Source: Roseburia faecis (GTDB lineage Bacteria; Bacillota; Clostridia; Lachnospirales; Lachnospiraceae). From it: a stretch of 64,000 bases of DNA. The notes beneath the pieces are model-generated. The model searched no databases and was not told the origin of the DNA. It was given only the letters and a program-made list of their open reading frames with translations. The stretch lies in assembly GCF_001406815.1 (NCBI RefSeq), contig NZ_CVRR01000005.1, positions 124,001-188,000 of the forward strand, written 5' to 3'. Shown here one piece after another: positions 7,540 to 15,413 of this stretch (the stretch's first letter is position 1; every line of letters begins with the position of its first letter). The translations under genes were made by a program, and so were the position numbers.

Positions 7540-8887
7540 TCTTTAATTCCTCCACAATTTCATTATAACGCTTTTTATTCAGCCGATAAAAGAATAATAC
7601 CACAGCAGTCACAATCCAGAGAACCCCCGGAATGGTTGTAAATGCATGTTTCATAATGGAAAGTACGGCTGCATTTTGTGTCTGGTTTGCCACATACCCG
7701 TATTTTCCGAGTAATCCGGCAAGAAGTGCTGTTCCAATTGCCATTCCAATCTTGTTTCCAAGCGAGATAAACGCATATTGAAATCCATCGTTGCGCAATC
7801 CGGTTTTCCACTCACCGTACTCCACACAATCCGGAATGATTGCATAAATTGCGGTATTGAATCCGGAAAAGAAAAACTGTGTAATTCCAGACAATGCATA
7901 AAAGATAACCGGAGCTTCTTTTACATTAAAGAAAAACATGGAAAGCATCGAAATTCCTGTCAAAAGTGCAAATACACTGGCAGTTCTTCCTTTATTGTTC
8001 AGTTTACGGAATACCGGCTGAAAGCAGGCTGCTCCAATAATGGAAGGAATAATGATGCACATCGAATAAGTGGTATAATACGAGGCATTTCCTTCTACAT
8101 AAGTAAAATAATACAGGACATCCGCATTTCTTCCATATAAAGTAAAACCAAATAAAATCTGTCCTACCAGAGCCAGCAGATACGGACGATTCTGAAGCAC
8201 CGCTTTTAGCTGGACTTTTATAGAAATTTTTTCTTTTTCCGGTGTGATCACAGCCTCTTTTGTCTTTGCAAAGCAAAAGAAATGACATGCTGCAAAAATG
8301 CATCCATAAATAACTGCCACCGTCAGATATCCGGTTTTTGCACTGCTGCTTCCAAATTTGTTAATCAAAGGAACGGTAATGATATTTAACACACCGATTG
8401 CAATCATTGCTGCAACGGAACGGGAAGTGTTGATTTTTGCACGCTCATCAATGTCCTGTGTCATTGCTCCACAGAGTGTTCCATATGGAATATTCACACA
8501 GGTATATCCCAAAACAAGGAGACAATATGTGATTACCATATATACAATTTTTGCAGTCTGATTCCAGTCTGGTCTTGCCCAGAATGTCATTACAAGGAGC
8601 ACCGCCGTAATCGGTGCCGCCACCAAAAGCCATGGACGGTATCTTCCCCATCTTGTCTTTGTCTTGTCGGTCAGTCCCCCGACAATCGGATCATTAATGG
8701 CATCCCAGAATCGGGAAAACAGCATCAGTGCAGACACTGCTGCCATACTGATTCCAAATACATCGGTATAAAAAATCATTAAAAAATTGCTGACAAACAT
8801 CCAACTGAAATTACATCCCACATCACCAAAACCATATGCAATTTTGCTGATCAGCGGCACTTTTCCACTTCTGTTCTCGCTACCCAT
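7523..8887 (-). CDS. GPH-family (MelB-like) sugar:cation symporter
   Basis: A 454-residue permease of the glycoside-pentoside-hexuronide:cation symporter group in the major facilitator superfamily, with about 12 membrane helices. The N-terminal region has GDVGCNFSWMFVSNFLMIFYT and DAINDPIVGGLTDKT, typical of the family, and the loop after helix 2 carries RWGRYRPW. It sits between the VOC protein and the kinase, in one transcription unit. The substrate would be an unphosphorylated sugar, glycoside or polyol entering with Na+ or H+; the neighbours favour a polyol or hexose. No truncation is seen. Confidence 0.9.
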   Translation of the reverse strand: MGSENRSGKVPLISKIAYGFGDVGCNFSWMFVSNFLMIFYTDVFGISMAAVSALMLFSRFWDAINDPIVGGLTDKTKTRWGRYRPWLLVAAPITAVLLVMTFWARPDWNQTAKIVYMVITYCLLVLGYTCVNIPYGTLCGAMTQDIDERAKINTSRSVAAMIAIGVLNIITVPLINKFGSSSAKTGYLTVAVIYGCIFAACHFFCFAKTKEAVITPEKEKISIKVQLKAVLQNRPYLLALVGQILFGFTLYGRNADVLYYFTYVEGNASYYTTYSMCIIIPSIIGAACFQPVFRKLNNKGRTASVFALLTGISMLSMFFFNVKEAPVIFYALSGITQFFFSGFNTAIYAIIPDCVEYGEWKTGLRNDGFQYAFISLGNKIGMAIGTALLAGLLGKYGYVANQTQNAAVLSIMKHAFTTIPGVLWIVTAVVLFFYRLNKKRYNEIVEELKNGKRG

Positions 8888-8904
8888 ACGTTCCTCCTAC
8901 TTCA

Positions 8905-9297
8905 TCAGAGTTTCTGGCAAAACTCGATTCTCTCCTCATTCGGTCCTTTAATCATGAAAAACTTTACACCATTATCCCAAAACGGAAGCTGCTCAATTCC
9001 ATCCGTAATGACTTCATATCCATTTTCACAGATCTTTTTATACATTTCTTCAATATCTCTCACATCCAGTGCGACATGCTGATATGCCCCGTCTGCCATT
9101 ACCGCCTGTCCGTTCTCAAACGATTCGATACAGTAATTCTGAATCTGCAAAAACGCAACCTTTTCTTTTGCCTTTTCATTATAGGTTTCTAAAATCACTT
9201 CAAATCCAAGACTTTTATAAAATTCGATTGTCTTTTTTAAATCATTCGTCGGGAGCCCTATGTGGGCTACTCCGACAATTCCATATTCGTTTTTCAT
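8905..9297 (-). CDS. VOC-superfamily (glyoxalase/bleomycin-resistance fold) protein
   Basis: A 130-residue single-chain vicinal-oxygen-chelate protein. Two beta-alpha-beta-beta-beta halves are visible, with metal-ligand candidates in VGVAHIGLP (His) and YQHVALDV (His) and a Glu in ERIEFCQ. I start at MKNEYG because AGGAGGATTAAACAG precedes it; the upstream in-frame ATG overlaps the dehydrogenase stop. It lies only 4 bases after the dehydrogenase gene. Members include isomerases, epimerases and glyoxalases, so here it may isomerise or detoxify a carbonyl intermediate; the reaction is not predictable from sequence. Confidence 0.8.
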   Translation of the reverse strand: MKNEYGIVGVAHIGLPTNDLKKTIEFYKSLGFEVILETYNEKAKEKVAFLQIQNYCIESFENGQAVMADGAYQHVALDVRDIEEMYKKICENGYEVITDGIEQLPFWDNGVKFFMIKGPNEERIEFCQKL

Positions 9298-9301
9298 CTG
9301 T

Positions 9302-10330
9302 TTAATCCTCCTGCACATTGATGATGACTTTCATCGTTGTCTCACGGTTATCATCAATATACTGGTATGCTTTCAGATAATCTTTAAATGCAAACGTTTT
9401 TGAAATTAATGGTTTCAAATGTACCTTTCCCTCATTGACAAGACGGATACCATCTACATAATCGTCATGCCGGTACATCATGGTACTTTTAATATCGAGT
9501 TCGTGATCATTTGCGACTGCCAGATCCACCTCTGCCATTCCTGCAAATACTGCAACTAGTACGATCACACTTCCTTTTCTTGCATATTTGATTGCCTGCC
9601 CCATCGTAATGTTATTTCCTGCACAGTCATAGATCACATCTGCCTTATCCGGACCAAATGCCTCTACCATAGCCTCTCCAAAATCTTTGTGCAGCGTGTT
9701 GACACATACATCAATTCCACATTCTTTTGCTTTTTCCAAACGCAGATCACTGACATCGGTAATCATAACCTTTGCTGCTCCCATCCCTTTTGCTGTTTGT
9801 GCAACAAGATTTCCAATTGGACCTGCGCCGATTACTGTGATATTCATTCCTTTTACATCGCCCATCTGCTTTACTCCATGAACTGCAACTGCAAGAGGCT
9901 CGATCATCGCCCCTTCTTCATAAGACATATCTTCCGGAATCGGTGTTACCTTAGATGCATCTACTGCAAAATATTCAGAAGCCGTACCTGTGGTCTGGAA
10001 TCCCATAACCTTTAATTCCTCGCAAAGATTATATTTTCCATGGCGACACGGATAGCAGTGTCCGCAATAAACCTGTGGTTCAATCGTAACTTTCTGTCCG
10101 ATCTGAAACCCAGAAACATTTTTCCCTATTTCTGCGATTTCTCCGGAAACCTCATGTCCCTGTGTCACCGGATATTTCGTAAACGGATGCTTTCCATGAT
10201 ATACATGGATATCAGAACCACAGATACCTATATTTCTGATTTTTACCAGTACCTGATCATCCTTGACTTCTGGAACCGGAACCTCTCTAAATGTAATTTC
10301 TCCTGGATTTGTCATTACCTGCTGTAACAT
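9302..10330 (-). CDS. Zinc-dependent medium-chain dehydrogenase (sorbitol/threonine dehydrogenase type)
   Basis: A 342-residue NAD(P)-dependent alcohol dehydrogenase. The catalytic zinc ligands appear as Cys in GICGSDIH and His/Glu in GHEVSGE. Four structural-zinc cysteines lie in YCGHCYPCRHGKYNLC. The Rossmann motif is VIGAGPIGNLVAQTAKG. The match is closest in style to L-iditol/sorbitol, galactitol-1-phosphate and threonine dehydrogenases. ATG follows AGGAGGAAACAATT. It is the first gene of the catabolic operon, downstream of the ROK regulator. With a fructokinase in the same operon, oxidation of a polyol to a 2-ketose is the most economical model. Confidence 0.88.
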   Translation of the reverse strand: MLQQVMTNPGEITFREVPVPEVKDDQVLVKIRNIGICGSDIHVYHGKHPFTKYPVTQGHEVSGEIAEIGKNVSGFQIGQKVTIEPQVYCGHCYPCRHGKYNLCEELKVMGFQTTGTASEYFAVDASKVTPIPEDMSYEEGAMIEPLAVAVHGVKQMGDVKGMNITVIGAGPIGNLVAQTAKGMGAAKVMITDVSDLRLEKAKECGIDVCVNTLHKDFGEAMVEAFGPDKADVIYDCAGNNITMGQAIKYARKGSVIVLVAVFAGMAEVDLAVANDHELDIKSTMMYRHDDYVDGIRLVNEGKVHLKPLISKTFAFKDYLKAYQYIDDNRETTMKVIINVQED

Positions 10331-10371
10331 AATTGTTTCCTCCTTTATATTTGTTCTTCTTTTGTTTTATC

Positions 10372-10381
10372 TTTTATAAAA
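10372..10381. promoter_or_regulatory. Palindrome TTTTATAAAA in the dehydrogenase leader (candidate ROK site)
   Basis: A perfect 10-bp palindrome about 20 bases downstream of the -10 box, inside the 5' leader. The same word occurs upstream of the ROK gene at 11703-11712. AT-rich palindromes are usual for XylR/NagC-type ROK proteins, but the assignment is inference. Confidence 0.4.
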
Positions 10382-10401
10382 TGTTTTATTAAAGTAATTA
10401 C

Positions 10402-10430
10402 ATTATTGTCCCATTCCTCTGTTTTGTCAA
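10402..10430 (-). promoter_or_regulatory. Sigma-A promoter of the dehydrogenase-symporter-kinase operon
   Basis: TTGACA (10425-10430), 17-base spacer and AATAAT (10402-10407) on the minus strand. Confidence 0.7.
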
Positions 10431-10500
10431 TAGTTTTTGAGAGTTTTTACCAGTTGCACAATTTTTTATTTTACTTTTTGTACAATTTTTCTAAATTTTT

Positions 10501-10551
10501 AAACAAAAAAGTTCCCTCTTTACCGCATGTACACGCCAGTAAAGAAGGAAC
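10501..10551 (-). terminator. Terminator of the ROK regulator gene
   Basis: On the minus strand GTTCCTTCTTTAC pairs with GTAAAGAGGGAAC across a 15-base loop and is followed by TTTTTTGTTT, so the regulator and catabolic operon are separate transcripts. Confidence 0.85.
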
Positions 10552-10567
10552 TTTTTTAATTTCATCA

Positions 10568-11680
10568 TTACGAACAGCATTCTTTTACATATTCATACAA
10601 AAAATGTTTTGCCGCACCAACCGCCGATGCTTCTTTTTCATAAGAACAATTTTTCAGATAAGAAATATCCCTGTCAAATCCATTGTAAGACAATACCCTC
10701 TGTCCCAATGGAATCATATACTCTGCCAGTACACCTCCGACATCTCCCCCAAGTATAATATCCATATCGTATGCCATCCGAAGATTGGATATCAGGATAG
10801 CAAGATGATCCAGATATCTTTCCCATTTTTGTTCAGCTTCCTTATTTCCCTGTTTCAATTGTTCCATAAATACTTCCAGAGAATTTTTTCCGTCCCCAGT
10901 CAGCACACTTGCCGCACAATAAGCATCTGCACACCCCTGCTTTCCACAATAACATCTGTCCCCTCCGGGAATCAGGATCATATGTCCAAACTCTCCTGCC
11001 TTCTGGTTCTGTCCACGAAACAGTTTTCCATCAATGCAAAATGCCCCTCCAAGAGTATGATTTAAGGAGAGGTATATCGCATTGTTATATTTTTGTGTAT
11101 CTTCCGCAAGCATAGCGGAATTAGCATCATTCTCAAAATAAACCGGAAATCCCAATGCCTGTTCCAAAAAACGCAGACTGTAATTTTCTACCTGAAGAGC
11201 ATGCGATTTTAGAACTGTCTTCTCATTCTGATCGATAATTCCGGGAATTGCAATTCCAATCCCTAAAATATCTTTCTCCGTTTTGCATTCTTTCAGAAAC
11301 TGTTGCACCTGCCCGGCAATTTTTACACTATAATCGATATCCGGTGAAAATTTTAAACGGACACGTTTCAGATGTTCGATTTCATATCCCAGATTTACGA
11401 GTACCATTTCCAGATGATTAGCGGTAATTACAAGTCCCATTGCCCTGCAATATTCCTTGTTAATTCCTATGCTTTTGGCTTTTCTTCCTCCGGTAGATGC
11501 ATACTCTCCATTTTCTACAATCAGTCCCTTTGCAATCAGCTCATTGACATTTGTCAGAACTGTAGGCATACTAAGCCCCAGTTCTTTTGCCAGTTCTGCC
11601 TTTGATGTAACGGAATGGTTCAACATGTAATTAATAATTTCAGTTCTTGCTATATTGCGTTTTTCTCTTTTTTCCGGCAT
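10568..11680 (-). CDS. ROK-family transcriptional repressor
   Basis: A 370-residue XylR/NagC-like protein. An N-terminal winged helix (about 8-70) with SKAELAKELGLSMPTVLTNV precedes the ROK sugar-kinase-like domain, with GIGIAIPGIID and ENDANSAMLAE. The zinc-binding consensus is visible as GGDRCYCGKQGCADAYCA. Whether the kinase activity survives is unclear; repressors usually lack it. The gene lies upstream of, and in the same direction as, the dehydrogenase operon but is separated by a terminator. A sugar or polyol ligand would relieve repression. The shared TTTTATAAAA palindromes suggest autoregulation plus operon control. Confidence 0.9.
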   Translation of the reverse strand: MPEKREKRNIARTEIINYMLNHSVTSKAELAKELGLSMPTVLTNVNELIAKGLIVENGEYASTGGRKAKSIGINKEYCRAMGLVITANHLEMVLVNLGYEIEHLKRVRLKFSPDIDYSVKIAGQVQQFLKECKTEKDILGIGIAIPGIIDQNEKTVLKSHALQVENYSLRFLEQALGFPVYFENDANSAMLAEDTQKYNNAIYLSLNHTLGGAFCIDGKLFRGQNQKAGEFGHMILIPGGDRCYCGKQGCADAYCAASVLTGDGKNSLEVFMEQLKQGNKEAEQKWERYLDHLAILISNLRMAYDMDIILGGDVGGVLAEYMIPLGQRVLSYNGFDRDISYLKNCSYEKEASAVGAAKHFLYEYVKECCS

Positions 11681-11702
11681 AATCTTCCTCTTAAATAAAG
11701 TA

Positions 11703-11712
11703 TTTTATAAAA
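11703..11712. promoter_or_regulatory. Palindrome TTTTATAAAA upstream of the ROK gene
   Basis: Second copy of the palindrome seen at 10372-10381, about 22 bases before the ROK start codon and flanked by AGTAT direct repeats. A candidate autoregulatory operator. Confidence 0.4.
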
Positions 11713-11771
11713 GTATCATATGCTTTTATTTATTATTTGTAAAGAACCAATTTCATCCTATATCCAAACAA

Positions 11772-11797
11772 AAAACCGCTGCGGCTGCAACGGTTTT
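11772..11797 (-). terminator. Terminator of the FN3 secreted-protein gene
   Basis: AAAACCGTTGC pairs with GCAGCGGTTTT on the minus strand (one mismatched step), followed by a T-run. Confidence 0.8.
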
Positions 11798-11814
11798 CAT
11801 TCTGTCTATTATTC

Positions 11815-12906
11815 TTATTTTACGGTAACGGTCTTTACTTTTGACCATGCAGAATATGCTTTCTTATTGTTATCATTTTCTGTTCTGGCACAGGAACGAA
11901 CCCGCACGTAATACTTCTTTTTTGAAGTAAGGTATTTGATTGTAACAGAAGTCTTCTGATCGTAAACACTTACTTTTTTTGCGCCCTGAAACTTGCTGTT
12001 GGTCGCATACTCTACCTCATATCTGTAATTATTTACTTTCGACCAGCTTACTTTTGCACTGCTCTTTCCGGCAGAAACAGATACGGTCGGAGCCTTCAGA
12101 TTTATTTTTTTCACTCCGATTTCGTACTTGTACTGTTTTCCATAGTAATTTCTTACATAAGCATAATATGTTCCGGTATAAGGTGCAATAAACACATCAC
12201 CGGATGCCACACAGAAATCTTTTTTCTTTACAGATGGCCAGAAAGACGATAATTCTGTTGTTTTGCCAAGCAATTTTACAATCGTTGTTTTTTCACTGTA
12301 AGAGTCCGCATCACAGATAAATTTATAGCTCTGTCCCTTTTTTAAGGTTACTGCATACATATCATTATCTTCTTCCGCACCACCATAGGAATTTCCCATA
12401 AATCCTGTATACATGGTGTTTACTTTCATACCTGTAGCATCATTTTTCTTCTCATTTGCCTCAAGCTCACAGACATTATTTTTTTCAAACGAAAAACGAT
12501 ACGTTGTAGAAGGCCGAAACTGGTAATGCGATTTCAGTGATACATAATAAGTTCCCTTTGCAAGCCCCACATAATTATCTGCTGCTGCCCCTGCACAGTC
12601 CATCATGATCTTCCAGATCTTTTCCCCTTTGGCGGAGTAAACAGCTACAACATAATTCTCCAGGGATTTCGGATCCTCCTCATTCAAATGAATCCGAAGG
12701 ATTCCCTGCTGATCCAGCGTAACCTTGTTCCAGTATACCTTATCCGCATCCCATTTTACGGTATAATCGGTATCAAACGACTTCTCCGTTGCCGTGTCCA
12801 TGGAAGTTTCCTCAACCGTAATTCCATCGGCATATGCCGGTACCGGTGCCATTACACCTGCTGCCAGCGCAAGTGTCAGTATCATCGCAGCTAATTTCTT
12901 TTTCAT
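11815..12906 (-). CDS. Secreted protein with pre-peptidase-like repeats and a C-terminal FN3 domain
   Basis: A 363-residue exported protein of unknown role. A signal peptide of about 26 residues ends VPAYA. Residues about 35-260 look like two beta-sandwich modules of the PPC (bacterial pre-peptidase C-terminal) kind, each with an Asp/Tyr-rich ITYYVSL-like strand. A fibronectin type III domain (about 272-363) contains VSWSKVNNYRYEVEYA. There is no catalytic domain, sorting signal or membrane anchor. It has its own promoter and terminator and does not belong to the importer operon upstream. A surface adhesion or glycan-binding role is plausible but unproven. Confidence 0.85.
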   Translation of the reverse strand: MKKKLAAMILTLALAAGVMAPVPAYADGITVEETSMDTATEKSFDTDYTVKWDADKVYWNKVTLDQQGILRIHLNEEDPKSLENYVVAVYSAKGEKIWKIMMDCAGAAADNYVGLAKGTYYVSLKSHYQFRPSTTYRFSFEKNNVCELEANEKKNDATGMKVNTMYTGFMGNSYGGAEEDNDMYAVTLKKGQSYKFICDADSYSEKTTIVKLLGKTTELSSFWPSVKKKDFCVASGDVFIAPYTGTYYAYVRNYYGKQYKYEIGVKKINLKAPTVSVSAGKSSAKVSWSKVNNYRYEVEYATNSKFQGAKKVSVYDQKTSVTIKYLTSKKKYYVRVRSCARTENDNNKKAYSAWSKVKTVTVK

Positions 12907-12972
12907 AGTATTCTCCTTTTTGTTTACATTTTAACCGAACCAATTGTCCTACACAATTCGTCCGACTCTCCC

Positions 12973-13001
12973 ATTGTAAACATTTCAGGATGTAACCACA
13001 A
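12973..13001 (-). promoter_or_regulatory. Probable promoter of the FN3 protein gene
   Basis: TTGTGG (12996-13001), 17-base spacer and TACAAT (12973-12978) on the minus strand. The -35 box is weak. Confidence 0.45.
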
Positions 13002-13064
13002 TAGGCGATAAGTCCTATAATTAACACAGCTTGTTGCCGTTTCCAAGAAATTATTTTGTAAAAA

Positions 13065-13850
13065 TTATCCCTGTGCATACCGTGTCAGGAACTGCTTTGT
13101 CCGCTCTTCCTTCGGATGATCGATCACCTGGTGCGGGTCTCCCTGCTCCACAATCACACCACCATCCATGAAAATCAGCTGATCTGCCACATCACGGGCA
13201 AATGCCATCTCATGGGTAACAATGATCATCGTTGTTTTCTGTTCTGCCAGTGTGCGGATGACTTTTAAAACCTCACCGGTCAGCTCCGGATCAAGCGCCG
13301 ATGTCGGCTCATCAAAACAGAGAATATCCGGTTTTAAGGCAAGAGCACGCGCAATTGCCACCCGCTGCTGCTGTCCGCCGGACAACTGATGCGGATAATG
13401 ATCCATGCGCTCCGCAAGTCCCATGCGCTCTAACAGCTGTCGGCCGTGTGCATCAATTTCTTCCAAGATCTTTTTCTTATTCTGTTTGAAATCCGGACGT
13501 TCCTGTGCCAGAAGCTGTTCCGCAAGCGTCACATTCTGTAACGCTGTATACTGTGGAAACAGATTGAATGACTGAAACACCATGCCAAAATGCAGACGTT
13601 TTCTGCGCAGATCCGCATCCTTTTCCATTCCGGCTGTTGATGCATCAAACAAATTCTCTCCATTAACCGTAATCGTTCCGCCATTCGGGCGCTCCAGAAA
13701 ATTCAGACAGCGCAGAAGCGTTGTCTTTCCGGAGCCGGACGATCCGATAATTGCAAGCGCCGTGCCTTCCTCCATGGAGAAACTGACATCTTTTAATACA
13801 TTCGTTCTGCCGAAATGTTTTTCTATATGTGATACCTCTAAGATTGCCAT
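13065..13850 (-). CDS. Polar amino acid ABC importer, ATPase subunit
   Basis: A 261-residue ATPase of the GlnQ/HisP/TcyC group that powers import from the cytoplasmic face. Walker A GSSGSGKTT (about 36-44), signature LSGGQQQR, Walker B LCFDEPTSALDPE and H-loop VTHEM are all intact. It is the last gene of a three-gene operon, starting 9 bases after the permease stop. The insertion after Walker A is slightly longer than in GlnQ, as in several clostridial relatives. The solute is set by the binding protein and is uncertain because that protein is unusual. Confidence 0.93.
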   Translation of the reverse strand: MAILEVSHIEKHFGRTNVLKDVSFSMEEGTALAIIGSSGSGKTTLLRCLNFLERPNGGTITVNGENLFDASTAGMEKDADLRRKRLHFGMVFQSFNLFPQYTALQNVTLAEQLLAQERPDFKQNKKKILEEIDAHGRQLLERMGLAERMDHYPHQLSGGQQQRVAIARALALKPDILCFDEPTSALDPELTGEVLKVIRTLAEQKTTMIIVTHEMAFARDVADQLIFMDGGVIVEQGDPHQVIDHPKEERTKQFLTRYAQG

Positions 13851-13859
13851 GTTATCCTC

Positions 13860-14516
13860 CTACTTAAAGTAATCCAGCTTACGCTCAATATAATTAAATA
13901 AAAGCGTCAAAATACCAATAAAAATAAGATAAAATACACCGGTGTAAAACAGCGGCCAGGTCAGGCCATCGGATTTCATAAACGCAGCACCGGCAAAGGT
14001 CAGCTCATAGGCTGCAATGATACGCGCAAGAGAGGTATCTTTTACAAGCGTAATGATCTCGTTTGACATCGGTGGTACAACGCGCTTGATCATCTGAAGC
14101 AATGTGATTTTGAAAAAGATCTGATGCTTTGTCATGCCAAGCACCTGTCCGGCTTCCCTCTGTCCGGCCGGAACTCCCTCGATTCCTCCACGGAAAATCA
14201 CAGAAAAATAGCACGCATAATTAATCACAAATGCCACTACGGTTGCGGTAATTCGCCCGCTCTCATTTCCGCTCCAGACGGTCGTATGGAGCCAGAGCCC
14301 CGGTCCATAGAAAATAATGATCAGCTGAAGCATCAGAGGTGTTCCACGGATGATCCAGACCAGAATCTGAACCAGACGCTGCAGCGGTTTAAACTTGCTG
14401 AGCAGGCCAAATGCCAGCACCAGCCCAAGCGGCAGCGCAAAAATCAGTGTCAGTATAAAAATTTCAAAAGTGGTGGCAAGACCTGTCAAAAGTGACTGTG
14501 TTACTGTCCAGAACAT
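13860..14516 (-). CDS. Polar amino acid ABC importer, permease subunit
   Basis: A 218-residue HisM/GlnP-type membrane protein with about five helices. The EAA loop that docks on the ATPase is visible as GQREAGQVLGMTKHQIFFKI. The RGTPLMLQL segment after the second helix is characteristic of amino acid permeases. It begins 3 bases after the binding-protein stop and ends in TAG just before the ATPase. One permease type is present, so the membrane part is probably a homodimer. Confidence 0.93.
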   Translation of the reverse strand: MFWTVTQSLLTGLATTFEIFILTLIFALPLGLVLAFGLLSKFKPLQRLVQILVWIIRGTPLMLQLIIIFYGPGLWLHTTVWSGNESGRITATVVAFVINYACYFSVIFRGGIEGVPAGQREAGQVLGMTKHQIFFKITLLQMIKRVVPPMSNEIITLVKDTSLARIIAAYELTFAGAAFMKSDGLTWPLFYTGVFYLIFIGILTLLFNYIERKLDYFK

Positions 14517-14519
14517 GAT

Positions 14520-15326
14520 TTATTTCCCCTCTGGTACGACAACTACCTGTGCATTGTTACAATAAGCATTGGTACATTCCATTGCAGAAGTTACCTCGCT
14601 CGTCAGAGTCATTCCATTCCATACGACATCGATATTCTTGGAATTCAGTTCCATGACCTTGTTGTCCCAGTCGATCTCTACAAAATCAACCTCTACACCA
14701 AGTTTTTCTCCGACAAGTTTTGCCATATCTGCATCAAAACCGATCCAGTTGCCATCTTTATCCTTATAATCCATCGGCTCAAAATCGGTCACACCGACAA
14801 CCAGTTTTCCTCTTCCCTTGATGTAATCCACGTCACTGTCTTTTGGGGACTGTTCAAAGGTGGCATCTTTCTGCTCTACAAGTGCTTCCTGAACACCGTA
14901 GGTTTCGGCAATTTTTTCCATGCTTCCGTCTTTATAAGAGTCAGCAAACACCTGATTGATATAAGAAGCCAGATCCGATCCTTTCCGGCATCCAACGCCA
15001 TACTCCTCGGTCGTAAGTTCGTCTGTATGCTTCAGATTCGGATAACTGGTGCCCTCACCAATCATGGCACCTGCCATCAGAAGGTCAATGATCGCTGCAT
15101 CAGATGTACCGGAAGCAACTTCCATCAGGGCATCTGCCTGAGACGAAACGGAATTGTACTGAAATCCCTTTTCTTTTGCAGCTTCTTCTCCGGCAGATCC
15201 TGCCTCTACTGCATATACCATGCTCTTTTCGCTCTTTCCGGTATCTCCTGCTCCTTTGGATGCACCACAGGCAGTCATACCAAGTGTCAGCGCTGCTGCC
15301 AGCAATACTGCAAGTTTCTTTTTCAT
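14520..15326 (-). CDS. Circularly permuted amino acid-type solute-binding lipoprotein
   Basis: A 268-residue lipoprotein (signal peptide with lipidation Cys20 in LGMTACG) of the SBP family 3 fold, but with its segments in swapped order. Residues 36-108 (VYAVEAGSAGEEAAK to DELTTE) match the small lobe that normally lies in the middle. Residues 109-150 (EYGVGCRKGSD to YGVQ) match the normal C-terminus. After a polar linker (151-172), residues 173-268 match the normal N-terminus, ending on the first hinge strand NAQVVVV. All parts of a GlnH-like protein are present once. Asp81, which would hold the amino group, is kept, but the carboxylate-binding Arg of the usual ITDER motif is Val245. Confidence 0.9.
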   Translation of the reverse strand: MKKKLAVLLAAALTLGMTACGASKGAGDTGKSEKSMVYAVEAGSAGEEAAKEKGFQYNSVSSQADALMEVASGTSDAAIIDLLMAGAMIGEGTSYPNLKHTDELTTEEYGVGCRKGSDLASYINQVFADSYKDGSMEKIAETYGVQEALVEQKDATFEQSPKDSDVDYIKGRGKLVVGVTDFEPMDYKDKDGNWIGFDADMAKLVGEKLGVEVDFVEIDWDNKVMELNSKNIDVVWNGMTLTSEVTSAMECTNAYCNNAQVVVVPEGK

Positions 15327-15374
15327 AATGTTCCTCCATTAATTATTAATTCTTCTGTTTACTACATGTTTACC

Positions 15375-15403
15375 ATATTATCATGTTATCATGCTAAAGT
15401 AAA
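15375..15403 (-). promoter_or_regulatory. Promoter of the ABC importer operon
   Basis: TTTACT (15398-15403), 17-base spacer and TAATAT (15375-15380) on the minus strand, between the ATPase stop and the binding-protein gene. Confidence 0.5.
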
Positions 15404-15413
15404 GAGGAGTCAA

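Noticed and set aside
12907-13064. Additional small gene between the importer ATPase and FN3 protein
   Set aside because: No frame with a ribosome site; the gap holds the FN3 gene promoter.
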